From Saururus chinensis (taxonomy: Eukaryota; Streptophyta; Magnoliopsida; Piperales; Saururaceae): a DNA stretch of 64,000 bases. The translations under genes and the position numbers were made by a program. Where the stretch lies: NCBI GenBank assembly GCA_035235625.1, contig CP141146.1, forward strand, positions 25,042,501-25,106,500, written 5' to 3'. Shown here piece by piece: positions 44,867-53,828 of this stretch. Position 1 is the stretch's first letter, and every line of letters starts with the position of its first letter. Below the pieces are notes generated by a model that saw nothing but the letters and a program-made list of their open reading frames with translations, was not told where the DNA came from and made no database searches.

Positions 44867-46445
44867 AGGAGAGGAGAGAAAGAGAGAGAGAGAGAGAGAG
44901 GAGGGGAGAGAGGGTAGAGAGAGAGAAGAGAGAAAGTGCGGAGGAGAGAGTGAGTGTAGAGAGAGAGGAGAGAGAAAGTTATTTTAATTATAAATTATTT
45001 GAAAAAATTAAAAATTAAATAAAATAATAGTAGGGATGCATACTTTGTAGCATCGCTACTACCCTTAGTAGCGACACTTAGTGATATGCATCACTACTAT
45101 ACTAAGGTAGTAGCGACACATAAAGCTACTACATCGTATAGTAGTGACGCATAGCATTATGCGTCGTGAATAGTGTAAATTATTTTTAAAAAATTAATAG
45201 AAAAGAGAGGGGGGAGAGAGAGGAAGAGAGAGGGAGGGAAGGAAGGGGAGAGAAAGAGGAGAGAGAATGAGAGGAGAGAGAAAGAGGGGAGAGAGGGTAT
45301 AGAGAGAGAAGAGAGAGAGTGAGAGGGGAGAAAGGAGGAGAGGGATAGAGGGGAGAGAGAAGAGAGAGAAAGTGGGTTGAGAGGAGAGAGAGAGGAGAGG
45401 TGAGGAGGGAGAGGAGAGGGGAGAGAGGGTAGAGAGAAAAAGAAGGGAGAGAGGGTAGAGAGAGAGGAAAGAGTGAGAGGGCAGAGAGAGAGGAGAGAAT
45501 GAGAGGGGAGAGCAGAGAAAGAGAAGAGGGCGGAGAGGGTAGAGAGAGAAAGAGGGGAGAAAGGGTAGAGAGAGAGAAAAAAGAGGAGATGTGAGAGGAG
45601 AGGAGAGGAGAGAGGAGAGAGGAGAGAGGGTAGAGAGAGAAAGAGGGGAGAGAGGGTAAATAGAGAGAAGAGAGAAAGTGAGGAAGAGATAGTGAGTGTA
45701 GAGAAAGAAAAAGATATTTTACTTATAAATTATTTTAAGAAATTTAAATTTTTTTTAAAAATAATAGTAGTGACGCATACTTTGAAGCGTTGCTAATACC
45801 TAAGGGTAGAAGCGACGCTTCGCGATATGCATCGCTACTATCCTAAGGCAGTAGCGACGCATAAAGCTATGCGTCGCTACTACGTCGTATAGTAGTGATG
45901 CATAGCGTTATGCATCATGAATAGTGTAAATTGTTTTAAAAAAATTAATAGAAAAGAGAGAGGGAGAGAGAGAAAGAGCTGAAGAGAGGGTAGAGAGAGA
46001 AAGAGGGGAGAGAGGGTAGAGAGAGAAGGAAAGAGGGGAGAGAGAAGAGAGAGACAGATGGAAGAGAGGGTAGGGAAGAGAAGAGAGGAGAGAGAGAAGG
46101 GAAATATACATTATTTTTAAAAAAAAACTAATAGCGATGCAAAATATTATGAGTCGCTATTCCCTAATATTTTAGCGATGTATACATCTATGCGTTGCTA
46201 AAAAGGTATGTTTTAGTTACGCATATAGTGTACGTCGCAAATAAAGATACTAATAGCGACGTTCGTAATGAGCGTCGCCAATAATATATTTTTTTTAAAA
46301 AATAAAGGATTATCTGAGGAGTGGGGTAGGAGGACAACGACACCGCTATCTTCCTCCCGCTTCCCCCTACTCTCCCTCCCCCTCTCCCCCCTGCTCTGGT
46401 CCCCCCTCTCCCCCTGCTCCGCCACCCCTCCTTCCCCCCTCCTCT
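43307..46445 (-). mobile_element. CACTA element 2, truncated, opposite orientation to element 1
   Basis: Begins CACTACAACAAAACTAACTA, a CACTA terminus like that of element 1, inside gag-coding sequence. The interior has the same ingredients: TAGCGACGC palindromes, AT spacers and purine-rich blocks (43,940-44,275; 44,515-44,985; 45,205-45,715; 45,955-46,105). Here the + strand is GA-rich, and a C-rich module (46,345-46,445) ends it, the mirror image of the order in element 1. Homology stops near 46,445 where MULE-associated sequence starts, and no second terminus is visible before 64,000. It is either truncated or its other end lies beyond the window. Confidence 0.75.
44280..46110. repeat. Higher-order array of about 700 bp in CACTA element 2
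   Basis: A composite unit starts near 44,275, 44,980 and 45,718. Each has an AT spacer with ATTATTTTAA/TTAAAAATTA, paired palindromes of the type GTAGCGACGCATAAAGCTAT-GCGTCGCTACTAC, a second AT spacer ending AATAGAAAA and a GA-rich block. The palindrome core AGTAGCGACGC differs from the ATTAGCGACGC core of element 1. Confidence 0.7.
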
Positions 46446-47580
46446 GATTATCGATAACACAACGAAATGGTCATACTTACGCTACTTGCTGGTTACACTG
46501 TTGACCATTTTCTTTTGTATCGTCCACCATGTATAGTTATTTGAGCATATGTCCATATGAGCTCCCAGTGGTCCTCCAAGCATCTCGAGGTGTTTTTGGT
46601 GGCCCAGATTTAACCAACTTTTGAGTGACGTGGAGAAGGCCGATAAACTTGACTCGGCCGATGAAAAGGTGAGGACGAAGATTCTATCTCATCACTGGAT
46701 AAGGAAGTGGTAGGAGGAGGCCTTCATGCAGTTGAAGCTAGACTCTCAAATTATTATGTGAATCACACTGCCGAAGAGGCACACTTGATGGATGACAAAA
46801 GGGCAACCCCGAAGGCTAAGAAGGCAGGTACGCAGACTTTCCAGCTAATGAGACTTGTCCACGCCTTCCACGGTGAGACATCGGAGCATGTACATTTCGG
46901 CCAGGATGTCATTGAATCATTCGTCTTGCCAGTTGATGTCATGACTGGAATTTGTGATGTTGTTTTGGAGAAGGTTGTTCTATACGGTGAGCAGGGATGG
47001 AACACAGAGCGAGTTGAAGCTGCACTCTAGCGTGTTAAGAACAATCTGGAGGTGGCAACTAGCCTCATAGAACATATGGAACCCCCTGAGGAACTGGAGA
47101 CAGAACAGCCGCACGAACCCCCTCAAATGGAAGTTTCCCATGCATCAACCCCTCCTCCAATCCATTAAATCAAAATCCAAAGAAGCTCGCCAATAATCTG
47201 CCCCCGAAGATCAACCAGTACTTGTTCCTCATCCGGTGGATGAAGGATTCTTTTTGAGTAAGTACTACATTTTACTACATCGTGTTCGAATAGGGATATT
47301 CGTATAATCGAGTACACGATTATCTCAACGGTCGTGCTTTAAGAAAGATGATTTCTTTGTGGTCGTGTGATCGACACATGATCAGTGAACCAAATGTTTG
47401 TTAAGAAAGCAATCTGGTTGCAATCGTGTGATTTTAACACGATTAGTCTTTTTTTCATTTTTCCATCAATACGATATGGAGTTTCATCATGTAAGGGAAA
47501 ACATGATTGGCGTACATATCATTTATTTACTAATGTGACTACTTACTTCTTAAATGCTGAGAAAAGGTAATCGGAAGCTA
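46446..47580 (+). CDS. Unrecognised gene or fragment convergent with the MULE transposase
   Basis: A + strand frame is open from about 46,665 to 47,027 (EDEDSISSLDKEVVGGGL, ..., FQLMRLVHAFHGETSEHVHF, ..., EQGWNTERVEAAL). It continues after one stop as a hydrophilic Pro/Glu-rich tail (EPPEELETEQPHEPPQMEV) to about 47,165. A GTAAGT-type splice donor sits near 47,257 and the following non-coding stretch carries the ACACGAT/ATCGTGT words found in the introns of the neighbouring MULE gene. I do not recognise the protein. It lies tail to tail with the MULE transposase, the arrangement known for the second gene of maize MuDR, but no sequence similarity to mudrB can be claimed. No good start codon was identified. 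Confidence 0.4.
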
Positions 47581-47601
47581 CCTCCAAAATGAAGAAGAAG
47601 A

Positions 47602-48176
47602 CTAGTCCGAAGTTGCAATGGACCAGATAACTAGAGTCTTAACTAAAATAAATGAAGAATTCCTGGAACAACCTCGGGAGGTCGTGGAACAATCCTGAGA
47701 GGTCGAAGAACAACCCCGAGAGGTCGTGGAACCGGACCTTCCTCGTGAGGTAGAGGAACCAGAACAACCCCGAGATGGAGCGGAATAACCCCAAGAGGGA
47801 TGGGAACAACCCCAGGAGGGACCGGCAGAATACCTGGAGGGACCGGAACAACCCCTAGAGGGACCGAAATGACCGCATGCTCCACATTTTTGTGGGGCTT
47901 TGATAGTTTGTTGTGACTCTATCCGATTTTTTCGTGGATGGCCCCAGTGCATCTGTGGGATAGGTGAGCTAAATGTAGGCATAACTCAAGCCGGTGCCTA
48001 TCTTTCATTAGGTGTAATGGCTCTCGATAGGTCATTCTATACAATTTAGTAGAGTATCATCTTTCGCAGAACTCAGACACATAAAAGTATCTATTATCGA
48101 TTGCATGCTTACATAGTAGCCCCATATGTTAAAACTTTCTACATGTGCAGGTACGATCAACCAAGTTTACCACATC
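47602..48176 (-). pseudogene. MULE A transposase, last exon: SWIM zinc finger and C-terminal repeat tail
   Basis: After the acceptor ATCACAG the exon reads DVVNLVDRTCTC, the start of the SWIM zinc finger (C-x-C...C-x-H), then a stop and GLLCKHAI. The tail switches frame at an indel near 47,985 and shows VMPTF...GHPRKNRIESQQ and CGACGHFGPSRGC, the basic stretch and zinc-knuckle-like block usual at the C-terminus of plant MULE transposases. About nine imperfect 7-residue repeats of the form PSRGCSG follow and end near 47,602. Two or three in-frame stops and the indel make this copy non-functional. Confidence 0.75.
47640..47870. repeat. Imperfect 21-24-bp tandem repeat encoding PSRGCSG-like units
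   Basis: The + strand shows AACAACCCCGAGAGGTCGTGG-type units repeated about nine to ten times with substitutions. On the minus strand in the transposase frame they read (G/T)(P/T)S(R/W)G(C/Y)S. All three minus frames stay open here, as expected for a 3n-length repeat. Confidence 0.8.
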
Positions 48177-48399
48177 CTGTGATAAAAATATCGTAAGTAT
48201 GAGCTCACGATAAACAAATATGTCGTGTCATCGATTATACAACGTATCATATGATCATTATATAAATTGTATCAACTTACACGATAAATTAAAATAATGT
48301 GTACACACTAACACGATATGAATAACTCACGCATAAATGACCACACGCTATGTACATCGCCATATGAATGAAATGTGCCTGGTGATATAGCGAGTTAAC

Positions 48400-49336
48400 C
48401 TGGAATTCATACATTAACACAGGCAATACAATCACATGCCTTGCTTCTTCTCTCCTATTTTTGATGTGTTTGAGGGCAAATGGGGTTAACTCTTCCATCA
48501 TATTTTGTCTGTCCGTCCAATGTTTCTCAAATAATGTTGTTGTGTGCACTCTCGTGTGCTCAATTAACCGAGTTATAGGCATCAATCTGTCTTATTTGAA
48601 CATTGAATTGACACTTTTAGCCCTATTTGAGCTGAGGGTCCCATATCTTTTCCCTGGAAATGAGACATTGGCCCAGTACTCGGAACCTATCTTATTTAGC
48701 CAAGCAAATGTTCTAGATTGTGTTCTTTAATGTTGTTCATTATTTCATCATACACATTTTGTCTGAAAGTTTCGACGGCAACATGGAGCTAGTTCTTTAG
48801 GTAGTTGTCCTTGAATCCCTCCAGCATATTTGTTGCCATGTGACGGATGCAATATCCATGGTGTGTATATGGGAAAAACGGCTTAATAGCATTTGCCATT
48901 CCCTTATGTCTATTAGAAACGAGTGTATCCAACTCAGCTGGAGGATCAAAGAATAGATGATTTCTAAGCAACTCAAGAAACCAACACCATATTTTCTCCC
49001 ACTCGTTCTCAACCACTACAAATGCAACACTCAACATATTATTGTTCCCGTCCATTGCACTTGCTATCAATAGCTGTCTAGGATATTTTCCTTTCAAGAA
49101 AGTTGCATCTACCATTATCAATAGTCTCAGTGTTGTTCTAAAAGCTCTAGCAACGGGGCCAAACATCCAAAATACTATTTTAAAATTGTACCCACCTATA
49201 GGTCCGGGAATATCACATGATCTCACTAGAACAACTACACTTCCTGAATTTATATATTTTGTCTGCCTTCCGTAGGAAAGAAGTATGCGGTAGGATTCGT
49301 CTAGGTCCCCATCTATTAAATCAGTCAGTGCATTAC
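48400..49336 (-). pseudogene. MULE A transposase, catalytic exon
   Basis: The exon begins after the acceptor GTGCAG with ALTDLIDGDLDES and contains the MULE transposase catalytic domain (PF10551-type). IMVDATFLKGKYPRQLL carries the first catalytic Asp, FVVVENEWEKIWCWFLELL follows, then DTLVSNRHKGMANAI and YCIRHMATNML. The second part, past a frame break at about 48,785, is partly decayed but keeps MMPITRLIEHTRVHT and KHIKNRREEA (48,585-48,420). It ends at the splice donor CCAG|GTTAAC (48,400). DDE-type transposases of this family cut and paste elements with long terminal inverted repeats and make 9-11-bp duplications. A stop and frameshifts make this copy dead. Confidence 0.85.
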
Positions 49337-49553
49337 CTGCACGACCGAATACAATTTAGTAAACGTTATATGACAGTGGCTTACATCTTGTTCCTGAGCA
49401 CATGGCATTATTTGTAGTCGTGTGATCGGAATCCATGCACGATGACTGATCATGATCATGTTAACATGATATTTACGTAAGTCGTGTGAGCATAAAATGT
49501 GACTGTAGTATAACAATGTAAACGATAACACTTCGATTATTCTCATGCATTAC
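49337..49553 (-). other. MULE A intron with ACACGA/TCGTGT words
   Basis: A GTAATG donor (49,553) and a GTGCAG acceptor (49,337) bound about 217 bp. The intron carries several TCGTGT and CACGA words (e.g. AGTCGTGTGATCGG, AGTCGTGTGAGC). The matching intron in MULE B lies at 62,696-62,946 and has the same kind of words at different places. Confidence 0.65.
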
Positions 49554-50345
49554 CTACGCGCCATCATTTCTTGTAGTTTGCAGTTATGCCCCAGTGTTTT
49601 GAAATATAACTTGCTATGCTCTTAGGTGCTATGTCGACTGAGTCTTTAAACAGGTCATAACATTTTCTCGCAATCCAAAGGTGCGATGCTAGGGGATGGT
49701 TAGTTGACTTCCTTTGGGTTCCACATGAATGATTTGGCACTAACCTCATGATAGTCATATGATCTCCTATATTTCAAGCCCTTAAGTACTAGTTACAAGA
49801 ATGATTGGAGCACTTTGTGGCGTACGTATTTAGGTTTTCATCCACAACATGGTATGTAAAATTTGCCTTTATTGCTAAGTCGATCAAGACCCTCTTGAAA
49901 TGCAACAGGCTTAGAAAACGTGAACCCAATTCAAGGAGCTTTTGGTAATCCTTAGCTTGTAAACTGCCCGTCATTAGCTGGCCTTCATCAATATTTGGTT
50001 CCAACATGTTTAAATCATTGACTGTATCTCAATCTGCCTTCGCCTCAACATTGGCGTTATAGGGAACCTCGCAATTTCCAAATTCTTTGTGGTCAGACAT
50101 TCTTTCCATGCTAACTATATCATTATCGTACCACTAATCCTCAACCCACATATTTTCAACTTGTTTCACTTCTTCACTGTCGTAATTACAAGGGTTGTAT
50201 GGAAGTTCGTAGTTATCAAATGAAGTCCTTGTCCCACCCATCATTGGAGACAATTCCACTAATCTATTCTGATTGACTTCTATTTCAGGTTATGTACTCG
50301 TTGAATTGGTGAAAGAAGATTGACATTAATTTATTGAGGGTAAGT
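49554..50345 (-). pseudogene. MULE A transposase, DNA-binding (MuDR-type) exon
   Basis: The translation runs from an acidic stretch (EVNQNRLVELSPMMGGTRTS, near 50,265) through MLEPNIDEGQLMTGSLQAKD to the MuDR-family DNA-binding zinc finger region (ANFTYHVVDENLNTYATKCS, then CN and H residues) and the helix-turn-helix-like SHLWIARKCYDLFKDSVDI. It ends at the donor after NYKK. The order matches the N-terminal DNA-binding part (PF03108-type) of MULE transposases. Stops occur near 50,140, 50,025, 49,788 and 49,772. MULE B 61,895-62,695 is the parallel exon. Confidence 0.8.
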
Positions 50346-50529
50346 TTCCTGGTTCTCCCAATATACATTTAACATTGTCATGTTAAAAAATGCGACATTA
50401 GTCGACATTATGTATTTGGCTAACTCACTTATAATTCAAAACGTGTTATCGAAACCCCAACATGAATGCATGTCATGTTATTATATATATGCTACAACTC
50501 ATAAATGATATATCGCATGTGCATTCAAT

Positions 50530-50607
50530 GATAACACCTTCTTATTTGCCTTCTTATAAATGGAGAATACTTATTTGAGGTCCTCATCGTCTTGTAATTC
50601 ATATATC
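50530..50607 (-). pseudogene. MULE A transposase, PB1-like exon, distal half
   Basis: Reads YELQDDEDLK then a stop and VFSIYKKANKKVLSLNA. It is the continuation of the PB1-like domain that begins at 60,495 and was split by LTR element W. The D-x-D-D-L acidic turn typical of PB1-type folds is preserved. Compared with MULE B, the rest of this exon (about 160 bp) is deleted. Confidence 0.75.
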
Positions 50608-50916
50608 TGTTGTGAATATTTAGGGGTTACCACTGGGGGTCATGTGCTAGGGTAATTAAGTAATTATGTAATAAGGGTATTTACGTCAATATGTTAATTA
50701 GGGTTTTCTTTAAATTATGTTAATGGGCCTTAGGCACCTGTTAGTGAGCCCATTACTTAGCCTTAGGCACCTGTCTATCTAATTATCTTCTCTTCTCCCT
50801 TGCCTCTCCCTCTTTTTCGGCAATCATGCCGCTCCTTCTCCCCTTTTTCGTCTTTCATGCGCCACTACCTTTCCCTACGCCAACTACCAAGCCGTCGTGG
50901 ACATTTGTCTATAACA
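50608..50916 (+). repeat. 5' LTR of W
   Basis: 309 bp. Relative to the 3' LTR it lacks a segment of about 50 bp (ACATATTCAAATGTAAGGGC... to ATAAATTATT) that holds the TATA box. At that place it has a second copy of CCTTAGGCACCTGT. It ends GTCTATAACA. Confidence 0.85.
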
Positions 50917-51158
50917 CTCAGAGCCCAAAGTTCTATAGGACAACGAGCAGAGATATTCGCAGAAGTGGCAGCTTTACTCTTAGAGATACGCACGAAGATT
51001 ACAGCTACACTCGAGAATCTAACAAGGCTTGTAATACTCCTGGCAATGCCTCCACCATTGTTTGCATGCAAGAAGTGGATAAATCAGTTTGCAGGGCCTT
51101 TCACTACAAGAGGAACCGAAAAGTATCCCCCAAGGATTCTATTTATGAAGGAGCCTAG
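50826..51158 (+). CDS. Short frame starting in the W LTR and running into the interior
   Basis: The frame starts at an ATG in the LTR (MPLLLPFFVFHAPLPFPT, conserved as MPLPLPFPVFSVPLPSPT at 60,203 in the 3' LTR) and runs 110 codons into the interior (RDIRRSGSFTLRDTHEDYSY, ..., CRAFHYKRNRKVSPKDSIYE). The interior part resembles nothing I can name; it may be another captured host piece. The LTR-provided start codon and hydrophobic N-terminus, conserved between both LTRs, could supply a start to captured sequences. Expression is unproven. Confidence 0.35.
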   Translation: MPLLLPFFVFHAPLPFPTPTTKPSWTFVYNTQSPKFYRTTSRDIRRSGSFTLRDTHEDYSYTRESNKACNTPGNASTIVCMQEVDKSVCRAFHYKRNRKVSPKDSIYEGA

Positions 51159-51164
51159 TCAACA

Positions 51165-51570
51165 CTAGCGTTCCCCGACGCGATGGCTATTCGTCTCCAC
51201 CCCAGACTGCATTCCAGATATTACCCAGCCCATTCTGCCGACTGTATCCGTCACTAGCCAAGCCAGTCGATCATGTCGGTGTAGAAAGGCTCCTGGGAGG
51301 CAGCTAGCCGCCAGGAAATCTGCACTGACCTCCGACGGCGGGAAGAAGCCCCACCATCGCCCCTTCGCTTCACCAATATGCCTTGCCTTTTCTAGCGCTG
51401 ACAAAGGCAAAGAGGAGGAAGAAGGTCGGTACGCCATGGGACTGCACCACAGTCGCCGGAGCGGCTTGTGCTCCCGTTGCCGGTACGTTGTGCCTCCATC
51501 TCCGCACCGGTCTCATCCTTCTCCACCCATTCGCCTGGACCCCAGCCTCATCCTTCTCCACCCATTGACC
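51165..51570. other. GC-rich internal sequence of W
   Basis: GC-rich with overlapping open frames on both strands (e.g. minus 51,437-51,165), none with a recognisable domain. The base composition differs from surrounding AT-rich DNA and fits captured host coding or leader sequence. Confidence 0.4.
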
Positions 51571-51776
51571 TCCTCGTCACTCACCTCTTCCCTAACCTGG
51601 CCCGCCTTCAGCTCCGCGCCTGCCGAGAGCTCACGGATGCCGGCCTTGCTGCCTGTCGCAGCCTCAACGCCATCCTCGACAGATGCGCCTCCATTGACAA
51701 ACTCTCTGTTGAGCGACGAGATGGAGAAAGGTGGCGCCTTGTGATTCCAAATCCGGCGAGTCTAGGTTCGTCTTGA
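51571..51776 (+). pseudogene. Captured fragment of an F-box/LRR (SKIP2/VFB-like) gene
   Basis: The frame 51,468-51,776 contains NLARLQLRACRELTDAGLAA followed after a small deletion by LNAILDRCASIDKLSVER. This resembles the leucine-rich repeats of plant F-box proteins of the SKIP2/VFB group, where LTRLKLRACRELTDAGM and MNAVLDxCxSLEELSVKRL occur in the same order. About 25-30 residues between the two blocks are missing. No F-box itself is visible. The fragment is read from memory of the family, so a protein search is needed to confirm it. Confidence 0.55.
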
Positions 51777-51844
51777 AGGAGCTGGATGGAATCAGGGCCT
51801 AGGCTAATTCGGTATCGACCCCGGACGAGAGATGCAAGGGTCAC

Positions 51845-53050
51845 ATGGCCATGGGGGGTATTCTCTATGCCCACCACCTATTCGACAAATTGCTCCAGAG
51901 CTTCCAGGCCGCCGGTTCCGTCCATTGGACTCTTCTGACAATAGAGGTTACCCAAATTCTTTTGAACGCACAAGCAGTAGATGGGACTGTGCTGAAGCAT
52001 GCTGAGGAAATTGATATTTTAGAAAAATACGGCGGGGAGTTTAGTGGAGATTCTGCAATCCCATGCTTCTATTTTATTGAACAGCCGCTCCCGGCCTTGG
52101 TTTCCATGTTGTTGGAGATGCTCCTTAAGCAGGGAGAGGATCAGGATCAGGACAAAGGGGCATGGAACCTTGCAATCGCTGATGGTATTTGCTTAGGGTT
52201 GGTGACTCGAACAGTAGGTGATGATATTGATTTTGATCGTCGGCAGCTGAGTTCCTTAGATGAATCATTTGGTTTAGGGTGGCAGAAGTCCGATGGAGAA
52301 GCAACAAGTAATCGGTCTTCAATATCTGAATTTGGTGATGATAATTTTGCTATTGGAAGTTGGGAGCAGACAGAGGTCATTAGCCGAGATGGCCACATAA
52401 AGCTCTCCACTCAAGTATTTTTTGCTTCCATTGACCAAAGGAGTGAGAGTGCTGCAGGTGGAAATGCATGCACAGCCCTCGTTGCTGTTATAGCCGACTG
52501 GTTTCAGACTAATAGCGACATGCTACCAATCAAGTCTCAATTTAATAGCCTCATTGGAGAAGGCTCACTTGAATGGAGAAAACTTTGTGGGGATGAAGGC
52601 TATCGTGAGAGAATTCCTGATAAACATTTTGATCTTGAAACGGTCTTACAGGCCAAAACCTGTCCCCTGTCAGTGGGTCCAGGCAAATCCTTCATTGTCT
52701 TTTTCCATCCTACTAATGGAGCAGAGGGTGGGTTTGATTTTCTTCATGATTCCACTGTGGAGACTCCAATTATCACCCCGGCCAATTGTCAATAGATTCT
52801 TACAGTTTTGTTGCAAAGCATGAAAGACGTTCCAAATGTTGCAAAAAAGGCTTGTGGAGCTCTTTACTTTCTTGCTGAAGGTTACGAGGATGTGGGTTCA
52901 TCATCTCCTCTTTCCCCTTACTTCCACGACATTGTCGAGGCTTTTCTTGCTGTGACCCACAGGGAAGATGATGGAGAATCACGGCTGAGGGCTACAGTCT
53001 ATGAAATGTTGAATGAAGATGTAAATGGGTCTCTCAGGAACCCTGTGTTG
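51845..53050 (+). pseudogene. Chimeric captured ORF: importin-beta / NT-C2 (EEIG1-EHBP1) / importin-beta
   Basis: A frame of 316 codons from 51,845, continuing in the same frame after one stop (CAA TAG, probably Q to stop, 52,796) to 53,050. Residues ~32-55 (IEVTQILLNAQAVDGTVLKH) match the N-terminus of plant importin-beta (KPNB1-like). Residues 54-128 (EEIDILEKYGGEFSGDSAIP... LGLVTRTVGDDI) match a middle HEAT-repeat segment. Residues 129-300 (DFDRRQLSSLDESFGLGWQK, SWEQTEVISRDGHIKLSTQV, FFASIDQRSE, HFDLETVLQAK) match plant EEIG1/EHBP1 NT-C2-domain proteins. From 297 on (FDFLHDSTVETPIITPANC, then SMKDVPNVAKKACGALYFLA) it is importin-beta again. No introns appear, so processed mRNA is the likely source. 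Upstream, residues 1-30 are not recognised. Confidence 0.85.
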
Positions 53051-53795
53051 TGACGTAATGCTGTGAATTAAGACGTGTGACAACTGTAATGGAAGAAGTT
53101 CATTGAAGCATTTGATCAAACACCCGTTGCAAGGCATTAATACGAAGGGGTATTTCTGGTAATCACTAACGTTTCAATTCTGGCGGTGTTGGTTTGATGG
53201 GTAAATAAGTGAAACAGTGAAGGGGCAGTTGTGATAATTTAGTTTAACTAAAACGACCGGTATTTTCGTTGGTCATCTTCTCGAGCAGGGGATTTGGAGA
53301 AGGCGAGGAAAAGAAGAATTTGGCTACTGGCGGGAATTTTTAAATGTGCTCCGCATCATCCGGATCTGGAAGGATACATCTCAGCAGTATAAATAAGTTT
53401 GTGAAGGAGATTTGAGGGACCTTTTTGACGAATTGATGAATTTTCTTTCCCGAAACTTCTGGATCTGAAGTTCGGAGTCTCTGTTCTCATGAAGTTGAGA
53501 ACTTCTCGTTGTGGATTCAGCGAGGTTACTTTTATTGCTTGTGGATTCAAGTAGTGCAGGTGGATTCCTGTTAGTGTTTAGTTTTCATTTGTCTTTTGTT
53601 GCTATTAGTTTGAATTCAGCTCATAATTGGTTAATCTGTTGTTTAGCTGTATAAATGGAGCTGTAAGAAAATCTTTCTGTAAATTCTGTCAAGCATATTT
53701 TCATTCTCAGTTTTTGGATACAATTATGGGTTTTTGCAACATTGAATTTTACATCTCGAGGTGTATTATTGGGTTGTGAAATTGTGACTGCGTCA
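53051..53795 (+). repeat. 5' LTR of G
   Basis: 745 bp, TGACGTAATG...GACTGCGTCA. It carries a TATA box, TATAAATAA, at 53,388-53,396. It is nearly identical to 57,767-58,511. Confidence 0.95.
53388..53396 (+). promoter_or_regulatory. TATA box in the 5' LTR of G
   Basis: TATAAATAA within AGCAGTATAAATAAGTTTGT. The 3' LTR has TATAAATAT at the same place. Confidence 0.55.
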
Positions 53796-53797
53796 GT

Positions 53798-53810
53798 TGG
53801 TATCAAAGCT
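53798..53810 (+). promoter_or_regulatory. Primer-binding site, initiator tRNA-Met type
   Basis: TGGTATCAAAGCT begins 2 bases after the 5' LTR. It differs at one base from TGGTATCAGAGC, the site used by most chromoviruses and copia elements. Confidence 0.85.
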
Positions 53811-53828
53811 ACAGTTCGTCACTTTGTC

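Noticed and set aside
43307-46445. Possibility that the GA-rich blocks are a centromeric or telomeric satellite
   Set aside because: Units are irregular, framed by CACTA-type palindromes, and restricted to the element; no telomere-type TTTAGGG array is present.
46188-46460. Gly/Arg-rich minus-strand frame at the end of CACTA element 2
   Set aside because: Simple GAGGGGG-type composition; corresponds to the C-rich module of the transposon.
51165-51437. Minus-strand 90-codon frame in the GC-rich part of W
   Set aside because: No recognisable domain, and the opposite strand is equally open; probably composition.
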